A stretch of 64,000 bases of DNA from Lycorma delicatula (lineage: Eukaryota > Arthropoda > Insecta > Hemiptera > Fulgoridae). Shown one piece after another: positions 1-29,851 of the stretch (positions are counted from its first letter, which is position 1; each line of letters starts with the position of its first letter). The DNA is taken from assembly GCF_047948215.1 (NCBI RefSeq), contig NC_134458.1, positions 140,534,036 through 140,598,035 on the forward strand, given 5' to 3'. A program made the position numbers and the translations under genes. The notes beneath the pieces are model-generated. The model was given only the letters and a program-made list of their open reading frames with translations. It was not told the DNA's origin and made no database searches.

Positions 1-618
1 AATCATAAAACATTGAATTTTTCAATGTTTTTTTTTTTTTCAATCTTTCAGCTTGATATCCCGTATTATTTCAAGAGTGGTTTACTCCGCTGATAAAATA
101 AGAATACTTAGATCGGCCAAGAATAATTCATAGAAATAATCTCAAAATAACAAGTTTTAGTGCTACTAAAACATATTAGTACAGATTTTATAAATATAAA
201 GCTGAAAGTTTCTGTGGATTTATTTGGTTTGTTTGTAACAGCATCACATAATAAGAACCAATTGCTTTCAAATTTGTAGGGTACATTTGTACGTTTTAAA
301 TTTGTACATTTAAACGTTTTAAACCGCAAGCCTAGGCCTTAGGCCCTAGCCCCCTTGGAGGTAAAGTTGTGAGTTAAGGATATTCATTAAAGAAAATAAA
401 GATTAATCCTTTTACTTCATTATTATATTTCTGACACCATGATAATAGAAATAAGTTTTATAATTTTAGATACAATAATTACTACTACTGTCTTTTGAAA
501 TTTAGTTTCTTTTTCAAGCTTCTATAAAGCCTGAATATACTTCACCTGGCTCCTGGGGATCCACAGGGCTCCGTCCCTTAACTAAATGATTGGGTGAGGA
601 AAGTGAGCCCTGACTCAT

Positions 619-619
<1 letters not shown>
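1..619. other. no gene seen
   Basis: I see AT-rich sequence without a convincing exon, RNA gene or repeat. The only open frame of note (108-329, minus) has no recognisable motif. The missing terminal exon of UGT-A, which should encode a hydrophobic anchor, is not here, so it must lie to the left of the window or be lost. Confidence 0.5.

Positions 620-659
<40 letters not shown>
620..659. repeat. (AT)n microsatellite flanking LINE copy 1
   Basis: About 38 bp of pure AT/TA dinucleotide repeat lie directly against the poly-T (poly-A tail in the minus sense) of the LINE fragment that follows. A second AT tract lies at the other end of the LINE (1706 onward), so the LINE seems to have inserted within a simple repeat. 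Confidence 0.9.
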
Positions 660-667
<8 letters not shown>

Positions 668-1703
668 TTGTCTTCAGTCATTTGACTGGTTTGATGCAGC
701 TCTCCAAGATTCCCTATCTAGTGCTAGTCGTTTCATTTCAGTATACCCTCTACATCCTACATCCCCAACAATTTGTTTTACATACTCCAAACGTGGCCTG
801 CCTACACAATTTTTCCCTTCTACCTGTCCTTCCAATATTAAAGCGACTATTCCAGGATGCCTTAGTATGTGGCCTATAAGTCTGTCTCTTCTTTTAACTA
901 TATTTTTCCAAATGCTACTTTCTTCATCTATTTGCCGCAATACCTCTTCATTTGTCACTTTATCCACCCATCTGATTTTTAACATTCTCCTATAGCACCA
1001 CATTTCAAAAGCTTCTAATCTTTTCTTCTCAGATACTCCGATTGTCCAAGTTTCACTTCCATATAAAGCGACACTCCAAACATACACTTTCAAAAATCTT
1101 TTCCTGACATTTAAATTCATTTTTGATGTAAACAAATTATATTTCTTACTGAAGGCTCGTTTAGCTTGTGCTATTCGGCATTTTATATCGCTCCTGCTTC
1201 GTCCATCTTTAGTAATTTTACTTCCCAAATAACAAAATTCTTCTACCTCCATAATCTTTTCTCCTCCTATTTTCACATTCAGTGGTCCATCTTTGTTATT
1301 TCTACTACATTTCATTACTTTTGTTTTGTTCTTGTTTATTTTCATGCGATAGTTTTTGCGTAGGACTTCATCTATGCCGTTCATTGTTTCTTCTAAATCC
1401 TTTTTACTCTCGGCTAGAATTACTATATCATCAGCAAATCGTAGCATCTTTATCTTTTCACCTTGTACTGTTACTCCGAATCTAAATTGTTCTTTAACAT
1501 CATTAACTGCTAGTTCCATGTAAAGATTAAAAAGTAACGGCGATAGGGAACATCCTTGTCGGACTCCCTTTCTTATTAGGGCTTCTTTCTTATGTTCTTC
1601 AATTGTTATTGTTGCTGTTTGGTTCCTGTACATGTTAGCAATTGTTCTTCTATCTCTGTATTTGAACCCTAATTTTTTTAAAATGCTGAACATTTTATTC
1701 CAG

Positions 1704-1705
<2 letters not shown>
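660..1705 (-). mobile_element. 5'-truncated non-LTR retrotransposon (LINE) copy 1
   Basis: The element reads on the minus strand. A run of T at 659-669 on the plus strand is its poly-A tail. The ORF stop lies only a few bases before that tail, so the 3' UTR is almost absent, as in RTE-like LINEs; that clade assignment is tentative. The 5' end stops abruptly at about 1705, inside the fingers of the reverse transcriptase, against an AT microsatellite. This is the usual result of incomplete target-primed reverse transcription. By eye it differs from copy 2 (58969-59698) at only about 14 positions over about 720 bp. It lies in what should be an intron of UGT-A, in the same orientation as that gene. 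Confidence 0.88.
674..1705 (-). pseudogene. reverse transcriptase C-terminal two-thirds of LINE copy 1
   Basis: About 340 codons are open without interruption. Motifs in order: RQGCSLSPLLFN (RT block 4), the catalytic LRFADDIVIL (FADD) box, then KCSRNN, the thumb, and the typical LINE C-terminal segment VYVWSVALYGSETWTI, then WCYRRMLKIRW, RRDRLIGHILRH and LALDRESWRAA. The endonuclease and first RT blocks are missing through 5' truncation, so the copy cannot be autonomous even though what remains is open. The open frame extends into the flanking AT repeat (to about 1879), but that part is not LINE coding sequence. Confidence 0.88.
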
Positions 1706-1782
<77 letters not shown>

Positions 1783-1807
1783 TAAATATATATATATATA
1801 TATATAT
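1706..1807. repeat. (AT)n / T-run / (AT)n compound simple repeat
   Basis: An AT dinucleotide tract (to about 1764), a T run and a second AT tract form the 5' flank of LINE copy 1. With the AT tract at 620-659 this brackets the LINE. Confidence 0.9.
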
Positions 1808-2737
1808 GTAGGTACATTGAAAATACAAAAATAATAAAATATTAAAAAGCAAATAGAAAAACCTAAATCTATTACACACAGTTAAAACACTAATAACTAC
1901 AGTATATTTATGTACCTTATCATTGAAAGGAACTCAATAATTAAAGCAATACTTAATTGCAAAAAGCGAAATATTACTTCTCAGAGTAAAAGGAAAGAAT
2001 GTGAAAAACACTCATCTATGAAGAATAAATGTTCATTGGTGGTAGTTTTCCAAGAAATAACTAATATGTTTTTCAAGGACAAAGAACAAGATAATGTATT
2101 TTGCACATCAAAATACAGATTTTATGTGAAATACTCATAACTTTGATTACAAATGAACAGAAATATACAATTTGAGTTTTAAAATTTTTATATTTTTTCA
2201 TTTCTCCATTTTTTTTTTTTAAATATTAAACAATTCTAGAAGATTTAAGGTAAAGGGAGTAAGCTTATACTCACAAACTACAAATCACATGCATCTACAT
2301 ATACACATCCCACAGTAATTTAAACAAGCAGGAACATTTTCCATAATCCAAAGACAGTACTACTGATAATGAACAAAATTTGCTAAATAGTACTAGTACT
2401 AAACAGTAGTACTATTGTTTAGTACTATGTACTACTTCTCAACTATTGTTGAGAAGTTTTTTAACTTTGTTAACTTGACTTCTAACAGTACAATGGAGGG
2501 AATATATCTGTAAGGTAACAGAATGCCAATCATTTTGTTGCGCTCATGTTAATTTTGCATTTTTCGTTTCCATGTTTTATAAACAATAGGAAAAAGATTA
2601 TTTGCCATACAGTGCGCATAGATAGTTGTGTTGACATCATACATGGCTCTCTGCCAATCCCAACTATTCATCACCCCAATCTTCACATTAACTGAGCTTT
2701 CTAAACTTTGATGAGTAATACATTATAAAATATTTAC
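1808..2737. other. presumed UGT-A intron, no exon seen
   Basis: AT-rich sequence lies downstream (in the minus sense) of the UGT-A PSPG exon. Two small hairpins occur: palindromic TAGTACT arms at 2390-2425, and a stem with GAGAAG/CTTCTC arms at about 2434-2457. No UGT terminal exon is visible. Confidence 0.5.
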
Positions 2738-20464
<17,727 letters not shown>

Positions 20465-21847
20465 GATTTCAGTAAATCTCTTGTTAACTTATTTTAAAAT
20501 TTATTTAAAGCATGAACACCAAAGAAATAAAATTGTTAACATGTCATTAAAAATAGTGCTGCTATATTAGAAATTGGTCTGGTGAGTCCTGGATTAGTAA
20601 AAGTTTATAGATTAGTTAGTTTATAAAGTTAATGAATGAGATTACTTGTTTGAACAAGAATTAGATCTTAATCTAAATTTTAATATATATTGAATAACTT
20701 AAAAATTTATAATAACTAATAATTTATAATTTATAATAACTTATAAATTTTTATAGAAGGCCAGTTAATAACAACAGAGAGGATTTCATTTATATAACAA
20801 TTTACAAGATAAACAAGATATGAATTTTATCATTCAAGATTGTTTAGAACAATGGTTGTTTATAGTATTATATTATGTGACTAAGTAAATCAGTAACTTG
20901 GGAACATATTTGTTTTAACTGAGCTTGATTTAACTTGATCCCTCCTTTTCTGGTAGGAGACTAAATTTATTATCCTCATTGCCCACCTATCCAACATACA
21001 TAAAAATCCAAAGCAAGCTTTTATTCTTAATGTCACCCACTTCTTCCATTTTTTCCTAACATTTTAATACTTATAAGTCTTCCACCTTGATATTGTGTTA
21101 GCAGATCCAAAATTTGTTCTATTGTGTTAGCAAATTCATTTCAAAAGTTAACAGTTTACCTCCATTACCTCTATATAAGATAAAGAAACATAGAATTATT
21201 TTAACCAAGCTTACTTTTTCTCATTTCCTTACTTCTGTTGATAATAAAATCAAATTTCTTTCTTTTGAATTAATATATAATACCTTTGTTTTGAATTAAT
21301 ACACTCTTCTGAAACTATGCAACTTGATTTCCATCTGTGTTAAGGCTCATTCCAACACATAACATTTAAATTACAAATTCACTATTGTTTTTTTTTTGGA
21401 TGAGCAGCATAATGGATTGATATCACCCATAAACCGCAACTAACAGAATGCTATACTGCATAATAACTTTTGACAATGATTTCATAATTATCAATAGTAG
21501 TATATAATGACATATAAAAATGAAAAAAATATATTTATTTAACTTTGTAACTATGCATATACCAAAAATAAAAAATAATAGTGGGTTGTAGAAAGAACAA
21601 ACAGAAGAGAAAAAATAGTGGGTTGTAAAAAGAACAAACAGAAGAATAGAGTAAAAAAAAAATAATAAAAATATACCAATCAGAAAAATAAAAGTAAAAT
21701 TTAAAAAAATACTAGAAATTTTAATTTATCTAATTACAGTGTTTTGGTAGATTATATGTTCTATAATATTATAATATTAAATTTTACTAGCAAAGTGATG
21801 AAAATGTTACTGAATAATTTGTATATTCAAAGGTATTTTATTTATAT
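20465..21847. other. upstream of UGT-A; no gene, one tandem duplication
   Basis: A unit of about 41 bp (core AATAGTGGGTTGTA, AGAACAAACAGAAGA) is tandemly duplicated at about 21570-21648. The promoter of UGT-A should lie just right of 20464, but no TATA box or initiator stands out in this AT-rich DNA. Confidence 0.5.
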
Positions 21848-22480
21848 GCATACTAGCTCCCTGTCACAGCTTCGCCCGCAATATGTGGTTACTTACGTTT
21901 CCCGTAGTGGTCAATCTTCTTATTTTATGTTTTTACTCAATCAGAGGCAGGTCCAGCCAGTCACACATACAATAATGGTGGCAGTGGCTGTAATGGCTGA
22001 CCCACAGAGTACCCGTTAGATACCTTCGCACCCTTAAAAAAATAGGAATTCAAAAATCCCAAAAATTGTTTTTAAATATTTATCTGAAGAATATTTATCT
22101 GAAGAATATTTGCAAGCTCAGATCTACTGAATATCTTGTTTAGTATAGTCAGGATTGGGAAAATTTACAATCACTGTTCAACATTTTTTTTACCTTTCTT
22201 CGCCCAATTTGTAGGTCGAATTTCAAAATCTAGTAATTAGTTTATTCTAAACATTAAACTCACCAAATCAGGTTGATTTCTTTATTTGTTACTGATTGCA
22301 CAGTTATACCATAAGAAGAACATGTGTACGAATTTTCATCAATTTAGCTTCAGTAGTTTTTACTTGGCATTGATTATAAGTCACTCACAAAAATATCTTG
22401 GGAGCAGATCACTGTAAGAAAGAAGCATAAGAATCTAGTGGCTCGCCCCCTAGCGCCCGAATGAGAAGTGCAGCCCCGTA
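21848..22480. mobile_element. degenerate interspersed repeat, class unresolved
   Basis: The segment opens TACTAGCTCCCTGTCACAGC then TTCGCCCGCAATATGTGG. I associate C-C-(C/T)-G-T-C-A-C-(G/A)-G-C-T-T-C-G-C-C-C-G with high-copy repeats in insect genomes. The later segment AATTTTCATCAATTTAGC then TTCAGTAGTTTTT at about 22334 is another familiar part of the same repeats. No coding frame is preserved. Boundaries are approximate. Confidence 0.4.
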
Positions 22481-23499
22481 ATGGATATTTATTATTTACA
22501 CATTTTAATAATTTTTCATTTAAGTATTTTTTCATTTTTGGATAACATTCATGACTAACCATGTTCTGTTTGATACAGAGAGTACCTGATGCATGCAAAA
22601 GTTAGCCTCCAACCTACTAACAAATACCACATTTGAATTTTGAAAATCATTTGCAAAGATATTTCAAAGTATATCAGGATAGTTCAAAGTATCATAGTTG
22701 AGATGTCCAACAGCTACAGTACAATGAGGCATTATCTAGAAAAGATATAACTGGCCTCCACTTTTATGAGTTGGGCAATAAAATTAATAAGGGTTTCAGA
22801 ATAATAACTATTATTGATCAACTTTTCAAAGAATATAGAACTCACAATAAAACTTCGGAAAAATCTAATCCATTTTCCAACTTTCATAACACTGAAAACT
22901 TTTTATAGAAGCAAGCTATCATAATTTAAAAACAAAGTTTAATATAAATTAGATTTCCCTGATTAAAAAGTGCACAGTTATCAATTTTTAAAACAATACA
23001 TCATGGATGGGTTATAATTCATAGTTTTAGATCATGCTTAGGTCCTTTGTACAGACCATTCAAGATCAAGATGGTAATAGCAATGATACATAATAGATGT
23101 ACTTAGACAAGTAAATTCTAACACAATCTACAAAAATATTTACCACATCTTGAAAGTTAAAAAAAATAATAATTTTTATGAATATTACCTATGCTGAAGA
23201 AATAAAATGATATTTCTTCAACATAGGTCTAGTGACTTTAAAAAAAATACTGTAATAAATTCTATCAGTTATCCTTCTAATTACTTTCATTTATTTCTTG
23301 TAATATTTGAAATGGAAGTGATAAAAATGAGAAATTATGAAATTTCTGTGCTTGCGCGTGCACACACACACCCCATCTTCCTTTATTCACACACTATCTT
23401 CCTTTATTCACACAATAATTTTGTATGTTTTTTATTACAATGTAATAGAATTTATTTCACTAATTTTTTTTATGGTGGATATGAATTTTGTATCATGTG
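22481..23499. other. no gene seen
   Basis: AT-rich. A short CA run with a doubled ATCTTCCTTTATTCACACA occurs at about 23360-23415. Confidence 0.5.
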
Positions 23500-23562
23500 A
23501 TAAATGTCAAGCCCAACTAGGACTCAAGCTCAGAACCTTTTGGATGAAAGACTATTCTAATC
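23500..23562 (-). mobile_element. SINE family 1 relic
   Basis: The minus strand reads CTTTCATCCAAAAGGTTCTG, AGCTTGAGTCCTAGTTGGGC and then TTGACATTTATC. This aligns with the tRNA-like head end and first body bases of the copies at 12204 and 44390, with a degraded B box. Confidence 0.5.
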
Positions 23563-24138
23563 CATTAAATTTTTCAGTATATTCAATTTCAACTGATTGT
23601 AGAACCTGAACAACTTTCTATCACATAAAACCTGAAATGTTTAAAATGTCATAATTTATAGAAAAATAAACATTATAGAAATATTTAATTAGTCTCTATA
23701 GTAACATGTACAAACAAATTCAGCCAGTTTCATCCATGACCCCTAAAAAATGAATTTATTAACAATTCTCTTTATATTCCTTCTATTTGTATTTGTTTTA
23801 TCACAAGATCAGGTAAATAATGAGCCCCAGACAAAAAATATTCCTGTTTGTTAATAAATAATTTCATAACTGTACCATTTATACTTGATTCCTAGAATTA
23901 GAAAACAGCTACAGGTTAACAGGTTAAAACCAATTACAGCTACTGATGAGAAATTCATAATGAATTTCTCACATATAGCAATATGATTCATTACACCCTC
24001 CTTATTTGTATACATCACGACTTTACATCACAAATTAAAATTACTTCAAACAATTGGTAAATTATTCTGTAATAAAATAACCAAAATTAATCCATTTTTT
24101 TAAATCCTGAAATTTATTTGGCTTTTGTCTGAATTTAA

Positions 24139-24178
<40 letters not shown>

Positions 24179-25845
24179 TTTGTGCATGTCAAAATCAGTT
24201 AAATTTTTTTCTTGTTTTTAATTTCAGATTTGTTTTTAAAGTATTTTTTATTTCTTTTTTTCTGATTAATGTATTACACCCACTTTGGTTGAATTCTTTC
24301 AGGAGGTTCCTTTACAAATCAATATAAGTATTTCATTATATTTATTCCATTCCTCTTTTTAAAAATTTGGATTAATTGTAGTTTGCCATCTGTAATATGG
24401 CATTTTGTCATTTGTAACTAATGCTTGATAATGACCCATTAATCTGATTAATCATAAAAGTGCTTTATCAAATCATCAGATATCTTGATATTTCTGTTGT
24501 AATGTATATCATCTCTTTGAAAGAAAAAAAATGAGATCAAAATATAACAGGAAATCAAAGTAAAAAGTTTGAGGTCAAAGATCAGAAGTTCATGTGAAGT
24601 TCTATATCACAGTGGAAAAATTTGACCATTGCTGTTTGCAATGATTTATAACCTATACAATAAGTACATCAATGACTCAGAGGCATTAATAGATATTTTT
24701 ACACGCATAAAAAAAAATTAGTTTAATTATTAAACATGGGAAAACTTAAATGAATTTTGTTAATATAAACTTAGCGTTACCATTAAGTCACAATCTGACA
24801 ATCTAGACATGTATTTAACCCTGGCTAGTCATCATTGAGATGTGTGTACAATAGTTACAAAGTATTATCAATGTTAGTAGTTTAATTAGTAATAATCTAC
24901 CACCAGCAATCAGAAAATTCAGAACCAATATTCACAAAAAAACCAACTGAAAGTAATTGTTATTGTATGGTAAAAATCTTTTCTTAAAACTGAAAGACAG
25001 TAAAAATCAAGATACATACATGTTAAGAATAAAGCAAACAAATGTTAACTATTAATGGATTAAAATATTTTTCATTATAAAACAATTTTATACAGAGTTT
25101 AGAAAGTGTGACTTTGCTAAAATTAGTTTTACCATATTAACTGTTTTTAATTATTGTTATTTAAATTATTAATATATTTCAATGACTAGCCATAAAAGAA
25201 CCAAATAATGGATTTCAGAAAGAATCTAACAAAAATTTTTAGTATGAAATTTTTAGTTAATAATGCAGTGAATAATTTTTAATAGAAATTAATATTTCTG
25301 AATGTCACATTTTATATACATTATGTTCCACCAGGAAAGAATACTATTTTGAGAAGTGATTGTAGAGCTAAAAAAAAGGTTTTATAAATATAGGTTCAAA
25401 AATGTTTTAATTTGAGTTTCAGTTGCTGAAAAATTTTATCCTAATTTGCTCTATAGGTAATATTTTTTATACTAATTATAATAGTTTTAACTATGTTATT
25501 TGATTCGAAAATTATTTTTTAGAAATAATTTCCAGAATTGTATTTAATATATTTTAAGGCCATGTAAGACAAATTGAAATCAAAAACATGATCTTTTACA
25601 TATTAGGTCTTCTAATTCAATAAATGCAACAGCTATTCATGTAATTAAAAATTGAAAGACAATTTTTTTTACCTGTATTTTAGTCAGGACCCTTGCATCA
25701 GTCATAAATTATCAAAAATATGAACTGAACGATCTTAAAAATATTGTTAAGTAATGTCAAAAATAATAGTCATTGTAAAAATTAATAATCACTAGACTAT
25801 CATGGTAGAAACTATCAAAAATTCAGAAATGTGAAAATGTGTAAG
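23563..25845. other. no gene seen; (TA)n at 24145-24175
   Basis: A long AT-rich stretch. The only clear feature is a (TA)n run of about 30 bp at 24145-24175. No exon-like frame with acceptable splice sites was recognised on either strand. Confidence 0.5.
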
Positions 25846-25935
25846 ATTCAAAAAATGCCATCACTGATAAGGATTCAAACCTAGGATATTCTGTATGAAG
25901 GATGAAATGCTATCAGTCTGTCGCCATATTTCCTA
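25846..25935 (-). mobile_element. SINE family 1 relic
   Basis: The minus strand has CATTTCATCCTTCATACAG, then CTAGGTTTGAATCC (B box) and TTATCAGTGATGGCATTTTT, matching the CTTTCATC...B box...GGCATGGCATTT layout of the other copies. Confidence 0.55.
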
Positions 25936-26555
25936 ACTACTTGGGTAAATTAAACCAATTCAATTCAGTAGATTTCTCAAGATGATCTTAAGCCAAAAAA
26001 TTCATTAAGCTTAAAATCTACCTAGTCAGATATCTGGCAGTTAACTCCAATAAAATTCAAAATTAACAGTGGAAACATACGAATTTTAATTCATTTAATT
26101 GGAACAACTGCTTTTAGTTTTTAGAATTTTGGATCTTTCTAATTATAAAGAGGAAAACAAAAGTTTTAATTTTCTCTTCATCTTTAGGTGATTGGAGACA
26201 CTGATTAATATCCACTTCTACTCTTTTTATATTGTATTTTAGGAATTTTTTAAGCTAATATTTTAGATTTCCAAATAAATAAAAGCAGTATTAAACTAAA
26301 TAACTTTCTATCCATGGTGTTCAAAATTAATTGAAAGAACAAACTTTTTTTTAGATTAGTCTATTCGCCACATATACCCTGGTGAAAGGAAGAACTTAAC
26401 AATATCAAATGGTAAATACATTAATAAATTTGTTTGATAATTATGAGATGTTTGATTTCATTTTAATTTATCATTTTAAATCTGCTTAAAAACTATGCTT
26501 AAGTATGCACTAGCTTAGAAAAAATAGGATAAATCTGCTTGACCTGTACTGTAGT
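25936..26555. other. no gene seen
   Basis: AT-rich, no recognisable feature. Confidence 0.5.
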
Positions 26556-26850
26556 CAAATCCATTTGACTACACGGGTCTGCGTGATTGAACTGATGAAA
26601 TGTCCTTTCCTGGGTAATCTTTCAAAATTACTCTCATTTATCACAAAAAAAGATAGCATAACCTTTTCCAGTAATGATGAGTGGAATTTTTTCCCTTTTG
26701 GTAAGAAGCTGCAGTACAATTCTTTAGTCTGCTTTCTAGGTTTTTTATGATGATCTCCAGCAACAATTCTATCAAGGAAGTTACTACCTTCTTCAAAAGT
26801 TACCCACAGGTATCAGTGAATTGTTTCAATTTTGTAGTTAGCTGGCGTAG
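26556..26850 (-). pseudogene. mariner-type transposase relic
   Basis: With small frame shifts, the minus strand reads WVTFEEGSNFLDRIVAGDHH, then KKPRKQTKELYCSFLPKGKK and FHSSLLEKVMLSFF. In mariner DD34D transposases the block F-L-x-R-I-V-T-G-D carries the first catalytic Asp. It is followed about 30 residues later by S-P-x-K-K-x...G-K-V-M-L-T-x-F-W. The order and spacing fit. The second and third catalytic Asp regions are not visible, so this is a fragment. No inverted repeats were found. Confidence 0.55.
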
Positions 26851-27678
26851 TGCTTAACCTTGCAAATACTTTATTGAACTACAGCACAGTGCTCACCTTT
26901 CTACTTGATTGAACTACAGCATTATGGACAATATGGTATATTGATCCATTGACTCAAACCACAGTTTCTGAATAAATTATTTTTATATTTAACCAATATA
27001 TGCAGACTTAATTCAATTGATGTGTTGTAGAAGAATGTTTTTCCTCTTAGGTGCATGTTGCATATAAAGCTGCCATCCTTACAATACTGCTGTATCATGT
27101 TGCAATCTAGCATCATGCTACCCGCCTGTTGGATGCTCTACCTTCTATAAGTATCATTTTAGCTAACAAAGAAATACTTCGCAGTAACAAATTTTTAATA
27201 CACATCAGATTTTCAATCAACTCTCCCTCTTAATATTGCTATTTTAAGTAAAGAAAGTGAATTTAATAGATTTAATGTTGATTACTAAAATTGAAGTGTA
27301 AGGAAAAATATATAAAAATCCTCCAAACCAAAACCTACGAACCAGTAAGGTATGCTATTGCTGTAGATTGTCCTTTATCTATGAACACAATAGCTGGTCT
27401 CTATTTTCCATAAACATCTTGTCCATGCCCTATCGTGTTATCCCACTAATGATATTGGCTGTTATTTTTTAAGGAGATTAGAAGGTTTTTTAATAGTGAT
27501 CTTTGAAAATAGTTCCATTAGGTGATGTACATTTATTATCTATAGATAAGCAATCTTTGGTCTGTTGTGACTTAGTATATTCAGCAAAGACAGGACTTTA
27601 CAATCAGAAACAGTCAACAGTTTTTGACAACTTCTTTTAGAATAAATTTGATAATTTTTGCAAAAGATAACTCAAATT
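26851..27678. other. no gene seen
   Basis: It may contain more of the decayed mariner (a 64-codon minus frame at 26922-27116 has a matching orientation), but no motif is recognisable. Confidence 0.35.
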
Positions 27679-27945
27679 TTATATATTCATGGTAAATTCC
27701 TCCTCACTTTCTTCTAACAAATATCGTTTGTGCAGCCAGGTGAACAACCTGGCTACTCTTACATACCCATTTGTTCTCTTTTTTGTATCTTCTACGCAAG
27801 GTAACATAAGGGAAAAAGGGTTGAAAACATCTTCATTCAAGTAGCTATAGTACATTCGAAAAATATCCTTTGATTTTTCTAATCTACTGGTTTTGGCATT
27901 TTTAGTTAATAATAGTAATATGGTTATTAATTTAATAAGCCACAT
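27679..27945 (-). CDS. possible small secreted protein / peptide precursor
   Basis: An 88-codon frame from a true ATG. Residues 1-15 (MWLIKLITILLLLTKNA) form a short basic start plus hydrophobic core like a signal peptide. The rest contains MYYSYLNEDVFNPFSLMLP, a Lys-Lys-Arg at about 54-56 and a Lys-Arg at about 71-72, enclosing TNGYVRVARLFTWLH, and an acidic tail (LLEESEEEF). That layout resembles a peptide precursor with dibasic processing sites, but there is no C-terminal Gly for amidation, and I recognise no known neuropeptide. A single Cys is present. It could also be an exon of a larger gene or a chance frame. Confidence 0.3.
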   Translation of the reverse strand: MWLIKLITILLLLTKNAKTSRLEKSKDIFRMYYSYLNEDVFNPFSLMLPCVEDTKKRTNGYVRVARLFTWLHKRYLLEESEEEFTMNI

Positions 27946-28149
27946 TATTGTTTTATTTCACGATCAAAATTTATCAGTTGTAATTTGTTCTGCAAATGAG
28001 ACATTAAAATACAATAACTTTATTAGTCATATGGTAATTTTGATTAGATCCTTAATAATCAAGCTTTACCCTTTAAGGTCTTGTATATTACATTCCATAA
28101 ATATTATATGTGATATAATAGATTGCTAATCTATAAACATACAGTCTTA

Positions 28150-29851
28150 CTTTATAATTACATATAGAGAAGGAATTAAAAGAAAATGTCAGCTACAACA
28201 AGATGTTGATGAAGATGAAGATAAAGATATTGAATCAGATTATGAACAATTGCCACAACAGCCATCAAAATTAGAGTTAAATCAATGTAATAAATTATTT
28301 CATAGCAACGGGTGTAAATACACTGACATAACTGCAATTATAATAAATATAGTAAGCATGGATATTCTTTTAATGAATATTTAATATTTATTATATTAGA
28401 TTGTAACAAAATTTTCTAAGTAAATATAATATTAGTAATAAAGAATGCAATTGATAAATGTTTTATATCTCAGCTCTATCATCATCATCATCATCATCAT
28501 AATCATTCAGAAGTAACAAATATACATTTATATTTGTACATTTATATCATTATATAGTAGAAAAATTTCAAAATGACAAATTAAACTACAACAATAATTC
28601 AACAAAAAATGAAAGTACAAATGAATCAAATAATGTTATAAATCCAATAACTAACCTGCTTATAGAAAATTTATCAAAACTACTGCTTTCATATAACAAT
28701 TTTAGTACAAAGTTTAATAGAGATTTGTAATGTTAATACTAGTCTATCATATGGTAATAATGATAACAATAAAGAAACTGTGTTACATAATAATGACTTG
28801 GGTCTCAAATAACAGCATTTTACAAAAACAGTATGTTCTTTTCTAATAAAAATGATTATAGTAAATACAATAAAGAAGAAAATAATCCATTATCATCAGG
28901 AACAACTGATGGTTCAGATAATAGAAGTTCAATTAATGAAATGATAAAAAAAATGATATAAAAAGCTTTTTAATTAGTTTTACCAATAAAAATCAAAACA
29001 TAGGAAATAATAGGAATAATTGTTACAATAATAGTGAATATAATAGGTCATCAACTATACAAAAAAATTAATTAAAAAATTCTTCTTATTCTACAACAGC
29101 TGAAGAAAAAACAAAACATAACAATTACCATGCTGTAAATTACCAGTAATGATACCAGAGAATTTAATAAAAAAGATTGAAATATTTAAAGATCACAGAA
29201 GTATTGGGATTAAACTTGGTAAAGAAAACGAAAAAAGTGAAAATAATTTATCAAATTCAGCCAAAAATTATATATTAAATACAAATTGTAATAGCAATAA
29301 TAATAATGATAATTCCAATGTAAGTAATAATGGGATGCCAAATGAAAAAATTAAATTTCCTATTAATACAAACTTCCTATTAAATACTAACAACTATAAT
29401 TCAGAACCAAATCAAAGCAATACCAATCACCCAAAAGAACTAGCTAAAAACTATGACAACAGAGAAAAGTGAATGGTGTATATCACCAGATGTAAGTTGT
29501 ATAAAGACTACTGAATGATATGTAGAACCAATATCAAAAAGTTTTAGTGGTACAGGAAAAATTTCATCTATAAACTACAAAAGCCTAGGTGATAGGTTAA
29601 TAGATCAAGGAAGTACACCTTTATATTTTGCAAGTGTTCCAGAAATAAATAATAGTAGTTCAACATGTACTGAAACAACAATTCTCCGTTTAGTTCCTGA
29701 AGGTATAAGTGGTATGAATCGGTCAGCTCTTTTGAAAATATATGATGAAATAGATAGGACAAAAAGTACATGTTCTCCAGTAATATATATCATTTCAATT
29801 ACATCACCTTATGATTATCGAATTATGCAAGAAAGGATGTACAAATGGTAA
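28150..29851 (+). pseudogene. decayed Asn/Ser-rich coding sequence, family unknown
   Basis: Plus-strand pieces in shifting frames all have protein-like composition. Near 28170: QLQQDVDEDEDKDIESDYEQ. At 28558-28728: VEKFQNDKLNYNNNSTKNES to STKFNRDL-stop. At 28816-28960: MFFSNKNDYSKYNKEENNPL and SSGTTDGSDNRSSINEM. At 29149-29470: MIPENLIKKIEIFKDHRSIG and a poly-Asn stretch. At 29468-29848: SEWCISPDVSCIKTTE-stop-YVEPISKSF, then YKSLGDRLIDQGSTPLYFAS and ILRLVPEGISGMNRSALLKI. The last frame shift (about 29466) looks like one extra A; a TGA lies at 29516. The lack of introns suggests a retrocopy or a mobile-element ORF. Alternatively it is a real gene with broken exons. Minus-strand frames at 29568-29793 are shadows. 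Confidence 0.5.
28478..28500. repeat. (ATC)n microsatellite
   Basis: Seven to eight ATC units interrupt the decayed Asn-rich region. Confidence 0.9.

Noticed and set aside
29568..29793. Minus-strand ORFs of 62-67 codons
   Set aside because: They lie opposite the better plus-strand coding relic and have no motif.
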